From NCBI GenBank assembly GCA_036250195.1, contig JAVHZZ010000002.1, positions 68,190,205-68,254,204 of the forward strand: DNA of 64,000 nucleotides, written 5' to 3'. The position numbers and the translations under genes are program-made. Position 1 is the first letter of the stretch. Every line of letters starts with the position of its first letter. Under the pieces are notes generated by a model, which saw only the letters and a program-made list of their open reading frames with translations, was not told where the DNA came from and did not search any database. Below, in pieces: positions 33,318-45,958 of the stretch. The DNA comes from Mixophyes australis. Taxonomy: Eukaryota > Chordata > Amphibia > Anura > Limnodynastidae.

Positions 33318-34545
33318 TAATCGGCCTGCTGTACTACTTGTTCAGCCACTTCCTACCCATGCAACAGCTGTTTCGGTCCTCCATCTCATCACTGTGCTTT
33401 CAATTCTACTTAAGGCTTTGTCTGCCATCACAAGTAGGAAGAAATTATACTGAATTTGAACCACTCTCCTCTCTCATGACTCTGCAAAAACTCAGCTACT
33501 CAATCACCTCCTCTTTATTTCTCTCCATTTAACACTTCCACCCACTCCCCCACATGGCTCCCACATCATTACTCTAAACTATCCAGGCATCCAGGAATAT
33601 ACTACATTTGCTGCAGCCTCACTCTACACTAATTCTCTGCTTACACAGGACACTCCAATTAGATAATTCTTTAAATTCCCTAATTTTTGCAATTGTACTC
33701 ATTAATGGTAATTACTACAGCCTTATTGCAAGTTGTCCTTTTACTATTTGTTTGTTTAAACCTTTTATGGCTACTGTTGGTTGGGGGAGTTTATTGTGGG
33801 CTTGATTGAAAAACACTGATCACATGTGTCTGTTAACCAGCTTTATTCATTGTAGAATGGCTGCAAAGTCAGTGATGGCTGCATAGTTAATGTGTATAGC
33901 TCTAAGTGTATAGATACAAGTGTAAAACAAAAAATGTAAACATCATAATTCAGAGTTATGCCGGAGGAAACAGGAGAAGAACATTCTGCCTATTATCACA
34001 GGAACACAAAGACTACAGTCAGTATTCACTTGCAACTCCATATTTTACCTCTGATGTCTTCAACTCACCCTGGCTACAAGCTCCATGCAGCATGAGGACT
34101 GTTTTGGACTCTGAACTTATTTTCTTCTCATCTCATGAAAGTTTGTTCTATCTGTCACTTTGTTTTCACTGCAAAATCCACTATGTTTAATCAGCCTGCT
34201 GTACTACTTGCTCAACCACTACCTACCCATGCTACAGTTTTTTCAGTCCCTTATCTTATAACTGTGCTCTCAGTTCTACTTAATGCCTTGTCTGCCATCA
34301 CAAGTAGGAAGAATTGATACTGATTTTGAACCACTCTCCTCTCTAATGACTCTGCAAAAACTGCTCTTTATTACTCTCCATTCAACACTTCCACCCATTC
34401 CCCCTCATGGCTCCCACATCATTACTCTATACTATCCAGACATCCATGGATAAACTACATTTGCTGCAGCATAGCGCTGAACTACTTATCTGATTACACT
34501 GGACATTGCAATTAGGTAATTCCTTAATTCCCTCATTTTGCTATT
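33318..34545 (+). repeat. Directly repeated LINE 5' region
   Basis: About 300 bp at 33318-33620 recur at 34188-34480 (ATCRGCCTGCTGTACTACTT, then CTGCCATCACAAGTAGGAAG, then CCACTCTCCTCTCT). The offset is about 870 bp and the copies are clearly diverged. The second copy leads straight into the LINE endonuclease at 34930. It could be a duplicated 5'UTR/promoter or two overlapping insertions. Confidence 0.65.
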
Positions 34546-34929
34546 TGACTCATAAATCCCTATGCTTGCCAAAATATTTTTCTTATCTCTCTTCATGGCA
34601 TTATCTTTAGGAGTATATCATCCCTCACCCATCCTGCAACACACACCTCTGTCCACATTGCCCCTTCATTACTTCACTCACCTCTAGTGAACACTCATGA
34701 ACTGTTGTCCTATTTAAATTCAATAACTTTAACTGCCTCATCCTGCCGCCAGAAACTAAAAAACATCTTACAATCATTTTTCCTACCTTTCCTCCTCCCT
34801 GCTTCTATTAGCTGGTAAATATATCACCTAATCCAGGCCCCCCTCAATTCTCCCACACGCATATATCTCAACACTACAGAAATCCAGCAAACCTCAAACG
34901 CATCACCTGTCTCCTCTCTCTTCCAAAGT

Positions 34930-37676
34930 CCTTTAAATGTGCCCTTTGGAATGCAAGTTCTGTTTGTAACAAACTTACCTCCATTCATTATCTCTTCCTC
35001 TCAAACAACCTAAACCTTTTAGCAATAACAAAAACATGGCTCACGCAATCAGACACTGCCTCACCTGCATCCCTTTCACATGGTGGTCTACATTTCACAC
35101 ACACCCTCAGCCCGGGAGGCAGACAAGGAGGGGGGTTTGGACTACTTCTTTCCTCACAGTGCACATTTACAGTTCTACCAAGTGTCCCATCACTCACGTT
35201 CACATCTTTTGAAGTACATGCTGTTAGGATTTTTAACACTTTCTCTATGCGTGTTGCTGTCATCTATCGCTCCCCTGGTCCACACCAACAATTTCTTGAA
35301 CACTTCTTTGCATGGCTCCCTCACTTCTTATTCTTTGACATCCCCACCATCATCATGGGTGATTTCAACATCCCTATTTCTAATCCACGTTCCAATGCTG
35401 CTTCCAAACAACTCTCTCAAACATCCTCACTTGACCTCTCCCAGTGGATTGAATCCGCTACTCATCAAGATGGCCACTGTCTTGATCTTGTTTTCTCTAG
35501 ACTATGCTCAGTTTCTCATTTCCTTAACACTCCTTTCCACCTCTCGGATCATGATACCTTATTAGATACTCGCTCACCCCCAGTCCATTACTCTTCCAAG
35601 CCTTCTCGCAACTGCAGGAATATCAAATCTATTGATCTTCAACAGTTTTCCACCTCTCTCCAACACCTTCACTCCCCAATTTTTACATTCTCCTCCCCTG
35701 ATCGGGCAGTACCCCATTTGCACGAAACCCTAGCAATTGCTCTTGATCACGTGACTCCAGCGACACTACATACTCCGCGTAGACTTCATTGCCAACCGTG
35801 GCACACTACAGTAACACGAACTTTACAAAAACTATCTCGTAAAGCAGAACGTCACTGATGTAAATCTTGCACCTCTAATCATTTCATCACATATACTGGT
35901 ATCTACCACTCCTATAGAAATGTCCTGGACACTGCTAAGCAAACATACTTTCAATCTCTCATCTATGCCCAGGCTTCTAACCCCAAACACCTTCTTAACA
36001 CATTTAAATCTCTTCTGAATCCTCCTGCCCCAAATCCTCCAACTACCATCCATGCCCAGGATCTTGCTTTCTATTACAAGGACAAAATAGACAAGATCAG
36101 ATTTGAAATGGTATCATCTCCCTCGACAAGCAATCAGCTCAATTCCTTTGTAGCACCCTCTAACATACTCTCTTCATTTGATCCCACAAATGAAGAGGAA
36201 GTTTATACTCTGTTCTCATCTTCCTACTCTACCTCCTGTTCTCTTGATCACATTCCCTCACAAATTAGTAGGTCCCTGTCTCCTGTGCTCATTCCCCCTC
36301 TAACTAAAATCTGTAATCTATCTCTTTCTACTGGTATTTTTTCATCACTATTCAAGCATGCAGTGATTGCTCCCATTTTAAAAAACAAAATTCTGAACCA
36401 AAATCTTTCGCAAATTACCACCCCATCTCTCAGCTCTCATGTCCCTAAAAGCTTCTTGAGAGAATTGCCTACACTCGCCTCACACACTTTCTTACAGCAA
36501 ACAACCCATTGGATCCTCTTCAGTCAGGCTTTCACTCTCAACACTCCGCAAAGACTGCACTGAACAAGGTAGTCAATGATTTGATCACAGCAAAAGTAAA
36601 AACCATTACTCTCTTCTAATTCTCCTGGATCTCTCTGCTGCATTTGACACTGTTGACCACACTCTCCTCATACAAACGTAACTATCCCTAGGTCTTGAAG
36701 TCACTGTCCTATCCTGGTTCTCATTCTACCTATGTAACCGCTCTTTCACTGTTAATTTCTCTGGATCCACCTCTGCTCCGCTTCCTTTATCAGTTGGAGT
36801 ACCGCAATGCTCAGTCCTAGGTCCTCTGCTATTCTCTATCTACACCACTTCTCTTGGAAAACTAATAAGTTCCTTTGGATTTCAGTATCATCTCTACGTG
36901 AATGATACACAAATCTATCTATCCTCTCCTGATCTTTCACCATCTGTGTTGTCTCGCGTTACTGACTGTCTTTCTGCCATTTCATCTTGGATGTCTTCTC
37001 GCCAACTCAAACTCAATCTTTCAAAAACTGAATTAATAATATTCCCACCCAAAAAGAGAAGCTTCCTGCCTGACATTTCTATTTCTGTTGATAACATGAC
37101 CATAAATCCCACCCCGCAAGCTCGTTGCCTAGGTGTTATCCTTGACTCACAACTATCATTTATTCCCCACATCAACTCCATATCTAAATCATGTTATATA
37201 CATCTAAAGAACATTTCCAGAATATGCACTTATCTCACACAAGACACTGCAAAAACCTTAATTTATGCACTCATCATCTCCCGCATGGACTATTGCAATT
37301 ACCTCTTTACTGGTCTTCCCAAAGTCAGACTTGAACCCCTACAATCTATTATGCACCCAGCGGCTAGATTGATTTTCCTTGCAAACCGTTCTTTCTCTGC
37401 TGAGCCACTCTGTTTGTTTCTACATTGGTTGCCTGTATTTCAACGAATCAAATATAAAATTTTTCTACTAACATACAAAGCCTTCAACAAAATTGCACCG
37501 ACATACATTTCCTCACTTGTCTCAAAATATCTCCCTACTCGACACCTCCGTTCTGCACAAGATCTGCGTCTCTCTTCCACTCTCATCACATCCTCCCATT
37601 CACAGTTACAGGAGTTTTTTCGGGCTGCACCCACTTTGTGGAATTCCCTCCCTCGCACATTAAGACTATCCTCTAG
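34930..37676 (+). pseudogene. L2/CR1-like LINE: endonuclease and reverse transcriptase, degraded
   Basis: The endonuclease starts near 34930 (ALWNASSVCNKL, LAITKTWL), shifts frame near 35080-35240, and continues through VIYRSPG, MGDFN (about 35356) and SDHD (35546). RT block A reads [12 protein letters not shown] (about 36627-36662). Block C reads YVNDTQ (about 36894), so the catalytic YADD-type pair is altered. A C-terminal block ([26 protein letters not shown]) runs to 37676, where a MITE cuts it. Several stops and frameshifts are present. Family knowledge: such LINEs move by target-primed reverse transcription. This copy is dead. Confidence 0.85.
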
Positions 37677-38352
37677 GGCCTGATTCATTAGGGATCTTAA
37701 CTTGAGAAGCTTCTTATTTCAGTCTCCTGGACAAAACCATGTTACAATGCAAGGGGTGCAAATTAGTATTCTGTTTTGCACATATGTTAAATACTGACTG
37801 TTTTTTCATGTAGCACACAAATACTTGATAGCTTATTTGTACACTGAAATTTAAAGTTGATATTTGTGTGCTACATGAAAAAACAGTCAGTATTTAACTT
37901 GCACCGACATACATTTCCTCACTTGTCTCAAAATATCTCCCAACTCGACACCGTTCTGCAAAAGATCTGCATCTCTCTTTCACTCTCATCACATCCTCCT
38001 ATTCTCAGTTACATCAGTTTTTTCGGGCTGCACCCACTTTGTGGAATTCCCTCCCTCGCACAGTAAGAATTTTCCTCTAGGGCCTAATTCATTAAGGATC
38101 TTAACTTGAGAAACTTCTTATTTCAGTCTCCTGGACAAAACCATGGTACAATGCAAGGGGTGCAAATTAGTATTCTGTTTTGCACATAAGTTAAATACTG
38201 ACTGTTTTTTCATGTAGCACACAAATACTTGATAGCTTATTTGTACACTGAAATTTAAAGTTGATATTTGTGTGCTACATGAAAAAACAGTCAGTATTTA
38301 ACTTGCACCGACATACATTTCCTCACTTATCTCAAAATATCTCCCAACTCGA
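37497..38352 (+). repeat. 404-bp tandem duplication containing a MITE
   Basis: LINE sequence ACCGACATACATTTCCTCAC recurs at 37497-37500, 37901 and 38305, exactly 404 bp apart. Each full unit holds about 180 bp of LINE 3' coding sequence and one MITE (37676-37899 and 38080-38303). The third unit is cut off at about 38352, where a second LINE begins. Confidence 0.85.
37676..37899. mobile_element. MITE, GGGCCTGATTCATTA family
   Basis: It starts GGGCCTGATTCATTAGGG. Its distal half is a hairpin with arms of about 42 bp (37787-37829 and 37857-37898) that share GTGCTACATGAAAAAACAGT. A duplicate lies at 38080-38303, and a diverged left part at 51262-51366. The terminus resembles that at 11109-11133. 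Confidence 0.75.
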
Positions 38353-40062
38353 CACCTTTCTTTCTGACTTCTCCATCTCTCCCTTCCCACTATCTGACTA
38401 CCATCTCCTCTTATCCTCACTCTCCTTTGCTCCTACCCCCATCACGTCCAAATCAACCCAGCCCTCAGTTTATTCTGCTATTCTGTCCTCTTCTCTCGAA
38501 ACTCTCCTCTCTCCCCTATACACCTTGGCCTGCTCCAATCAGATGGCATCCCGCTACAACCAATCCCTCACCTCCGCTCTTGATGTTGTCGCCCCTTCGC
38601 TGCTCCCAATCCCAACTGTGGCATTCCAAATTTACCTGCTTCCTCCAAAAACATACGTACAGCTGAACGCCACTGGAGAAAATCTCGCTCCCTGGCTGAT
38701 TTCCTCCACTTCAAGTTTATCTTATCATCTTACAGTTCTGCCCTCTCACTCACTAAACAATCTTTCTTTAAATCCCACATCTCCTATCAGTCCTCTAACC
38801 GCCGCCACCTCTTCGGCACCTTCCACAAACTCCTGCCCTCCTCCTCCCCTCCATTCTCCCTAACTGCCACTGACTTTTTCTCCTTTTTTACTCTAAAATT
38901 GAGGCCATCAGACTTGAAATCTCCTCCTCTATTCACTCTTCTGCCCCCCCCCATTCTACCCTCCTCTCCACCCAGCCACCAATTCCTATACTCTTTCCAC
39001 CTTACAATGGGTGGGGAAGTCCACTCTCTCATTTCATCCTCCCCCCTTCAACCTGCCTCCTGGATCCATTCCCGTTCCACCTTCCTCGCTCTCTTTCCAG
39101 ACCACCTGCTCCCGCCTCGCTCACCACTCACCTGTCCCTCTCCACTGGCATCTTCGCCTCTTCTTTTAAACATGCTCTCGTCTCACCCATTCTAAAGAAA
39201 CCTAATCTTGACCCCTCTTCACTCTTCAACTATCGTCCAATTTCTCTTCTCCCTTTTGCCTCCAAAATACTTGAGAGGCTCGTCTGCAACCATCTCACCA
39301 CTTACCTTTCTGAACACTCCCTCCTTAATCCTCTCCAATCTGGTTTCCACCGCCTCCACTCTACTGAAACTGCCCTGACTAAAGTCGCCAACGATCTCCT
39401 ATCAGCTAATGTCAGGGTCCATTTCTCCCTTCTGATCCTCTTGGACTTCTCAGCGGCCTTTGACACCATGGACCACCCCCCCCCCTCCTGCTTCCCACCC
39501 TCCAGTCTATTGGCCTCTCCGGCACCATCCTTTCCTGGTTCACAGCTTACCTGGCTGACCTTCCTTATCTATTTCCACCTCTGGTTCTCTCTCCCCCTCT
39601 TCCACCCTTCTAGTTGGGGTCCAACAGCGCTAAGTTCATGCACCCTTACTCTTTTCACTATACACCTCCTCTTTGGGTGAACTCATCAGCTCCTTCGGAC
39701 TCTAGTACCACCTTTATGCAGATAACACTCAACTCTACCTCTTATATCTCTCCCTTATTAAAATCAAACTCGTTGTCGTTTCTCCTTCTCGAACCTCCTC
39801 TATCTTTGACCTATCTATCACTGTTGACAATTCCTCTATCTCTCCGGTTCTCCAACTTCACTGCCTGGGTGTCATCCTCAACTCATCTCTCTCCTTTGCC
39901 CCACACATTCATTTTCTTGCCAAATCTTGCCATTTCCAGCTACATAACATTACTCGCATTCAGCCCTTCCTCTCCCAGGATGCCACCAAATCTCTCATAA
40001 ACTCCCTGATCATCTCACGCTTGGACTACTGTAACCTTCTCCTTATTAGCCTCCCCATTCTC
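38353..40062 (+). pseudogene. Second L2/CR1-like LINE, truncated and degraded
   Basis: The RT N-terminal region is at about 39165-39480 ([46 protein letters not shown]). YADNTQLYL at about 39713 marks the active site with an Asp-to-Asn change. A C-terminal LISRLDYCN is at about 40010. Frameshifts separate the blocks, and a polyproline-like C-rich composition is evident. Both the 5' end and the 3' tail are missing. Confidence 0.75.
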
Positions 40063-40291
40063 AGTCTGAAGAGGATTAACTGTAGGGGGCAAACACTAAT
40101 TTTACCGTCTGTAGCACCTCTGTGGCCTCATCCCCACATACAAATAAATTTATGTGGTTGAAGAGGAATGGAAGGAATGGATAATGGTTGACTCATCATA
40201 GTTTTTCTCCATACAGAACAGCATCCACATGAACTATATACTATTAAAGTCATTTTATCGCTTACCAATATAACATTGTCCAATGCGATTG
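40063..40291. other. Unassigned spacer left of duplication copy A
   Basis: No gene or repeat is recognised. It ends where similarity with 59488 and beyond begins. Confidence 0.4.
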
Positions 40292-41341
40292 TTGTGGTTC
40301 CAAAGCACTAAGATATTTAATTGCAAAATATAGCAGGATTACAGCAAGCCATTTTTACACATTAAAGATGTTACAAAAAAGCAATAAAAGATATTATAAT
40401 CAAACAGGAAACTATAAACATAAATCAAATACATTACATGTTAAGTACTGCTTCACCCGGGCCCATGATAAGATAGGGTCATGTTGTCTGTAGTCAGGCT
40501 AAGAGATCTAGCTGGGGGAGCAGCTTGCTTATATGCAGTTTCAGTATAGAAAAAAACACTGATGATGTCACTATGTATACAGATAACACTTAGTGAGGTC
40601 TTCATTGGTTCAGGGTTAATGATATTCCAGTTGTCTGCTGGTCAAAGGTCAGTTCATTTGATCCTTTCAAAGGGTGAGGGGCAACTTCCCCCAACTGTTG
40701 ACTATGTGTCTTCCTTCTGAATACCCAGTTCAAACTGACCCACACAAAGTACTTTTGAGTATTAATCTCATATTGATTATATCTTGCGACCGCTAGATGC
40801 GATCGCTACCCTGTTCAAACCAGGTTAATGCTGGTGAAATAAGCTTTAATATGAGGCCAAACTCTTTACCTTTTACAAGACCTGAACCATTATTACCTTT
40901 ACTATAGTATTATCTATGCATAAATAAACAATCTAATACATTTTACTAATAAATAAATGTGGATTGCAACCTTAATAAATGTGTATTATTTACAAGTGTA
41001 AGTGCAAATTTAAATGTGTGTGTTATGAATCCGTGCGATTGCGTTATAACACATGGCGTATTAATCACAATCGCACGGTAAAACAATATTAATCCATTTG
41101 GCTTACTTCATCCAATTATTTGATTTCCACAATACTATATAGTATGCTATAACTAGCTGGCATTGCCCGGGTTTAAATGTTCAAGTTATTAAGTTGACAA
41201 TGAGATGAATGTAACTGTCAACATTTTAAAAATAATTAGAAGCTAAGATGTCACCCCAATCCATCCAGTGGAAGGCCCAAAACTTCCTCCCAGGGTCAAA
41301 GTTCTGTCCTGTGTACAACAATGGGAGGTTGGTGTACACAA

Positions 41342-41548
41342 TGCGATGATGTCACAAATGGGGAAGAAAAAAGAAAAAGAGAAAAACATATGTGTAGCAC
41401 GTAGGATGAGGGAGCACCTTATCTATTAGAGGGCCCCATATACCAAACAAGGTACAACTAATCTTATAGATCTTACATGAGCATATCTATGTGCTACACA
41501 TATGTTTTTCTATTTTTCTTTTTTCTACCCCATTTTTGACATCATCGC
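41342..41548. mobile_element. Foldback MITE-like hairpin
   Basis: Arms of about 60 bp (GCGATGATGTCACAAATGGG ... ACATATGTGTAGCAC and its complement) are separated by about 85 bp. The same structure is at about 60524-60735 in copy B. A tight CCGTGCGATTG/CAATCGCACGG hairpin lies nearby at 41031-41078. Confidence 0.7.
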
Positions 41549-42219
41549 TTTGGAGCTCGTTATAAACAACAAGTAAGTCAGCTTATGAACTTTTATGCAG
41601 TGTAAGAATATTCATTCTACTCTGGTCAATTCTATAAACATTGACAATAATCAAGTCATTGTTGAAGGACTCTTTGATATTAAGAACTTATATGGTTTTA
41701 TATGATTGAATTTCTAAGTATATTGAAACTTAATGACTATATTAGTTGTGTAAGGTTTGTGCCTTGGTTGTACTCCATATACTGTTCATTAACTATGAGC
41801 TTAGTTTACATACACAGCAGAGGAGAATGACCATTGGAGTTGATAAAATGTAGTCAGCAGTGAGAAGACAACTATGATTTAATGTGTTTCACAACGAATT
41901 ATTACTTGTGCTCTAAGTGCACTAATGTTTTATCAAGTGAATTTGGTTGAATTAGTTTTTTATACTGTATATTACATGGGCCATTTGGGGTTCTGTATAA
42001 TATGTAAACACCTTTTAATTATGATACAACATTGAATATTTGCATTCATAATATTAGAAATATTTATATTGTTCTGTGTTTTGAATGTTATGTGAAAAGT
42101 GACTTGAACTACTTGAAAGAGACAGAAAGGAGCCCTGACCTGATTGTTGGATTAGGCCTTGATGATTTATTTTGTTCTTTGCTGTGATCCTCTGCCAATG
42201 TAATTCAAAACTGTAATTG

Positions 42220-42278
42220 GCCATTTCACTAGCAGGGAAGTGGCTCCACGGCAGCTACTTCCCTGCTAGTGAAATGGC
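42220..42278. repeat. Short near-perfect hairpin
   Basis: The arms (GCCATTTCACTAGCAGGGAA and complement) are 25 bp with one mismatch and a 9-base loop. It is preserved in copy B at about 61413-61471. Too short for a coding role, and its function is unknown. Confidence 0.8.
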
Positions 42279-42465
42279 GTAGTTGGGACATCTATGTTAT
42301 GGAGGAAGAGGGAGCACGGCTTTAGCCCCCCCATCAGGCAGACTTAGCAGGTCTTCTTGGGCCTTAAGGGGTGTTTATTTTTATTTTTATCTGAGAAGTT
42401 CACAGTGTTTGGATTTCAGTACATGGTTTTAATGGCCTGGTCTCTATAATGTAAAAGAAGACGTG

Positions 42466-42957
42466 CCTCTGTTTCTCTCTTCCATTCTCATCACATCCTC
42501 CCATTCCTGCTTACAGGACTTTTTTTGGGCTGCACCCACTTGATGGAATTTCCTCCCTCACACAGTAAGACTTTCCTTTAGTCTCAAAACCTTCAAGCGT
42601 TCTCTGAAAACCCACCTCTTCAGGCATGCTTATGATATTCCACAACCACCATCTTAATCTCCCTAGGTTACCCTATTACCACCCTCTACACAGCTAACAC
42701 AAGACAACAACCCTCTGACCAAAATTGCTGTGAGACTGATAACACAGCCCACTCAATACTTTTATCTTCGCTTTCTAGCTGGTCCAGTGTGCAATATGAT
42801 GTAGCACGTGCCCTTGTGTTTCAAACTCCCATTGTCCCATAGATTGTAAGCTTGCGAGCAGGGTTCTCTGTCTTCCCCTTCCCTTCCCTTGCTTTTTTTC
42901 TGTACTCCCAGAAAATATCTTATAAAACTCAATAAACTTATTTCCAGTTAAAAAAAA
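42466..42957 (+). mobile_element. L2/CR1-like LINE 3' end
   Basis: The sequence is homologous to 37567-37676 (TCATCACATCCTCCCATT, GGGCTGCACCCACTT) and continues through the missing C-terminus (LKTHLFRHAYD) and a 3'UTR with ATTGTAAGCTTGCGAGCAGG. It is a 5'-truncated insertion. Copy B holds it at about 61659-62150. Confidence 0.75.
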
Positions 42958-43060
42958 ACTGTATTGTCCATGACAATATTTCATAGTTTTATGCCATTAG
43001 AAAATATCTAAAATTATACCATGGTAAAAATAGCACAATGCACTTGAGATCCATATGCAG

Positions 43061-43066
43061 TTTATT
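43061..43066 (-). terminator. Keratin A poly(A) signal
   Basis: TTTATT on the plus strand is AATAAA on the minus strand, about 600 bases past the keratin stop. It implies a 3'UTR of about 600 nt. The same signal lies at 62254-62259 in copy B. Confidence 0.6.
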
Positions 43067-43662
43067 TAAGATATATAGAAAAGACAAGAAAGGCGAGCTT
43101 ATAGATCAAACATCCAGTAATGCATTAAACAGGATTTTATATACAACAAACACCCAGATCCCTGACTCCCATTACTCTCAGGAACAAAAATAAGCAAGAA
43201 CTTAGGACTGGTAAAAGCCAAACTCAAACAAACTCACCTAGATATGTTACAGGGATACACAAGTGCAATTACATTCATACAAAGGGAATATAAAAGATAT
43301 AACGCCCTCTCTAAAAAATATCTTTTGATCTTCTGTTTGACAGTTGCAGTAGTGGTAGGTTGCTTTCCCCATTTTCAAAAAATATCTGAGACTATATTTA
43401 GGGTTATTTATGGTTATACTGTAGACTCTATGGAACAAGTGTGGCCGAGACACTTAATGAATAGAAATTCTTTGGGTCAATGTTACGGTAAAACACGGAA
43501 TGTCTACATTATAGTCAATTGTATCCTTGAGAAAAAGCAAGGAGAGAGCCAGGATGATACAACTGAACATACTAGTGAAGCTGTTATTTGAGCAGATTAA
43601 CAAAGGTATAGGGGAATTTTGGCTTTTAAGGGTGGTGAATAGTGCTCTAACTCTGGCACATC

Positions 43663-45893
43663 TTAATAGGTTTTCTTCATTGAGGATGATGATGTTTTTG
43701 ACACCGCCACTGTGGATCTGCTGTAACTGCCGCTTCCCTGAGAGGCACCATATTGGCCGCTGCTGCTGCCTCCTCCATATCCTCCTCCAGAGCCATATCC
43801 ACTTCCGCCACCTGCACCATATCCACTTCCGCCACCTGCGCCATATCCACTTCCGCCACCTGCGCCATATCCACTTCCTCCACCTGCGCCATATCCACTT
43901 CCTCCACCTGCGCCATATCCACCTCCTCCACCAGCACCGAATCCACTTCCAGCTCCGTATCCTCCTCCACCACCAGCAGAGACACTGGAGCCTCCGCCAA
44001 CTACGGCTAGAATAAAAAATAAGATGTTTTGGTTTTTTCATACATGAGATTTAGACAGCAATGAAAGTTCATCAGTCACAGAACTGGTGTATACTTACAG
44101 ATGGTTACATTGTTGACTACTTCTCCAGACATTCTGCAATCACAAAAATTGATGTTGTTACAAATAAAAATACTAAAAATGTTGTACTTTTATTTTGTTT
44201 GCAAGTGGCTTAATTTATGCTTTATATTTCAATATTAATGAGCAAAAGAGATTTTTTTGTACTAGTTCAGTTGTGGGTAGATTGGCATTTTTTACACACT
44301 GTTATATATATGTGTGTCATATTATACAATACTGTCTATGAAGAAAGTTGCCAAGAAAACCTTGGTGTGCTGGATCTGGTCCTTGGTCAAACAATTAAGC
44401 ATAAAGCTAGATGTTATTCCAAGTCTTTATTTATATAAGCTAAATATTCTGGTTTGTGCACACAATATCATTTTATAATAATACTGTCATAGATCACACT
44501 GAACTAACCTTTCCTCCTCTCCTACCAGTATGGTACTGTAAGTGGCTATTTCAATATCAAGTGCAAGTTTCAAATTCATAAGTTCCTGGTAGTCACGCAA
44601 TTGACGGGCCAGATCTTCTTTGGCCTTTTTCAAAGCAGCTTCAAGTTCAGCCAGCTTCTGTTTGGCATCCTTCAAAGCAAGTTCCCCACGCTCCTCAGCC
44701 TCCTTAACGGAAGACTCTAAACCTGTAATCTGTATGTTTAAAATATTTAATGTTAGTATTTTATTCTCAATTATCAAATCATTTTTCTTTCTAAAGCCCC
44801 ACTTCTTAATTCCCCAGTCTCAAAACGTTTGCACCCACAAAATATTTCTATCAGAAACCTTATATTATAAGTTCTCAACCTCCATAGTAAATCAATACAC
44901 TTCAATTAGGGCTACCTGCTTCTTGATGTTTTCAATCTCACTCTTCAGTCTCTGGATCATACGTTTCAGTTCTGAGATTTCAGTCTTGGTGTCCTTCAGG
45001 CTGTCTCCCTGTTGTCCAGCAGCAGCCTGCAACTGCTTGAACTAATAACCAGAAAGCAAAAGCCTACATTAGTAATTAAAAACTAAAATTTAGATCACAT
45101 ATATATTTAAGGTCTTAATATAATAAATGACTCAATATGCATTTAACCCTTGATTTATTACAGTATGCTAAGATTTTATGATAAAATCATCTGTAGTTTC
45201 AGTTCTAGAATACTGGCCATTTAAAGTACACTTCACATACCATCATGAAACCACAAGAAAGAATTTTTAAAATTAAAAGCAACATTAAATTGTAAATATA
45301 TTTTTGAAGTTAATGATGATTTAATGTATATGCAATAATATATAATTAATAAAAATATGAAATAGATGTGAGCTTCTTTAAGTAGTTCTGTAAGGCTGTA
45401 TGTAAATATTTATAATTATATGTGCGCAATGAAATATTTAATGACATATTGTGTAAGTTTCAACTTGTATTGGCAATATATCTAAGTGGACTATAGGGTG
45501 TGGTCTAATTACATGTGCTGATTAGGGTTTCATATTACACACATTATCAAGTTGATTGCACTCACTTTGTTGTCATATAATGCTTCTGCTTCAGCTTTGC
45601 TTCTTGCTGCAATCTGGTCATATTGATTCTTAATATCCTTGATTATGTCATTCAAGTTCAGGTCTCTGTTATTATTCATAGACAGAACAACTGAGGTATC
45701 ACCCATGCCACCCTGAGCCTGTGAGAGTTCCTGCAAAACACACAAAGCATCATTCATGAGCTTGGACTCACCATTAAAGTTACCAGATGATTTCTCACTA
45801 ACTACTGCACCCCAAAACCAAGTGGTCTCATGTAGCATGTTTCATAACGGTAAAGTAAGGGGAAACTAAAAAAGTAACTCTATCGCCCTCTGG

Positions 45894-45958
<65 letters not shown>

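Larger units (their letters stand above)
40292..44816. repeat. Segmental duplication, copy A
   Basis: This stretch matches 59488-64000 nearly base for base, at an offset of 19.19-19.20 kb and with few differences. It covers a non-coding block, a LINE 3' end and the last three exons of a keratin gene. The match runs to the right edge of the window in copy B, so its true end is unseen. Confidence 0.95.

Noticed and set aside
43677..44041. Val/Glu/Asp-rich and Trp/Arg-rich minus-strand ORFs over keratin exon 9
   Set aside because: They are other frames of the GAGGGSGY repeats. The keratin frame is fixed by exon phases.
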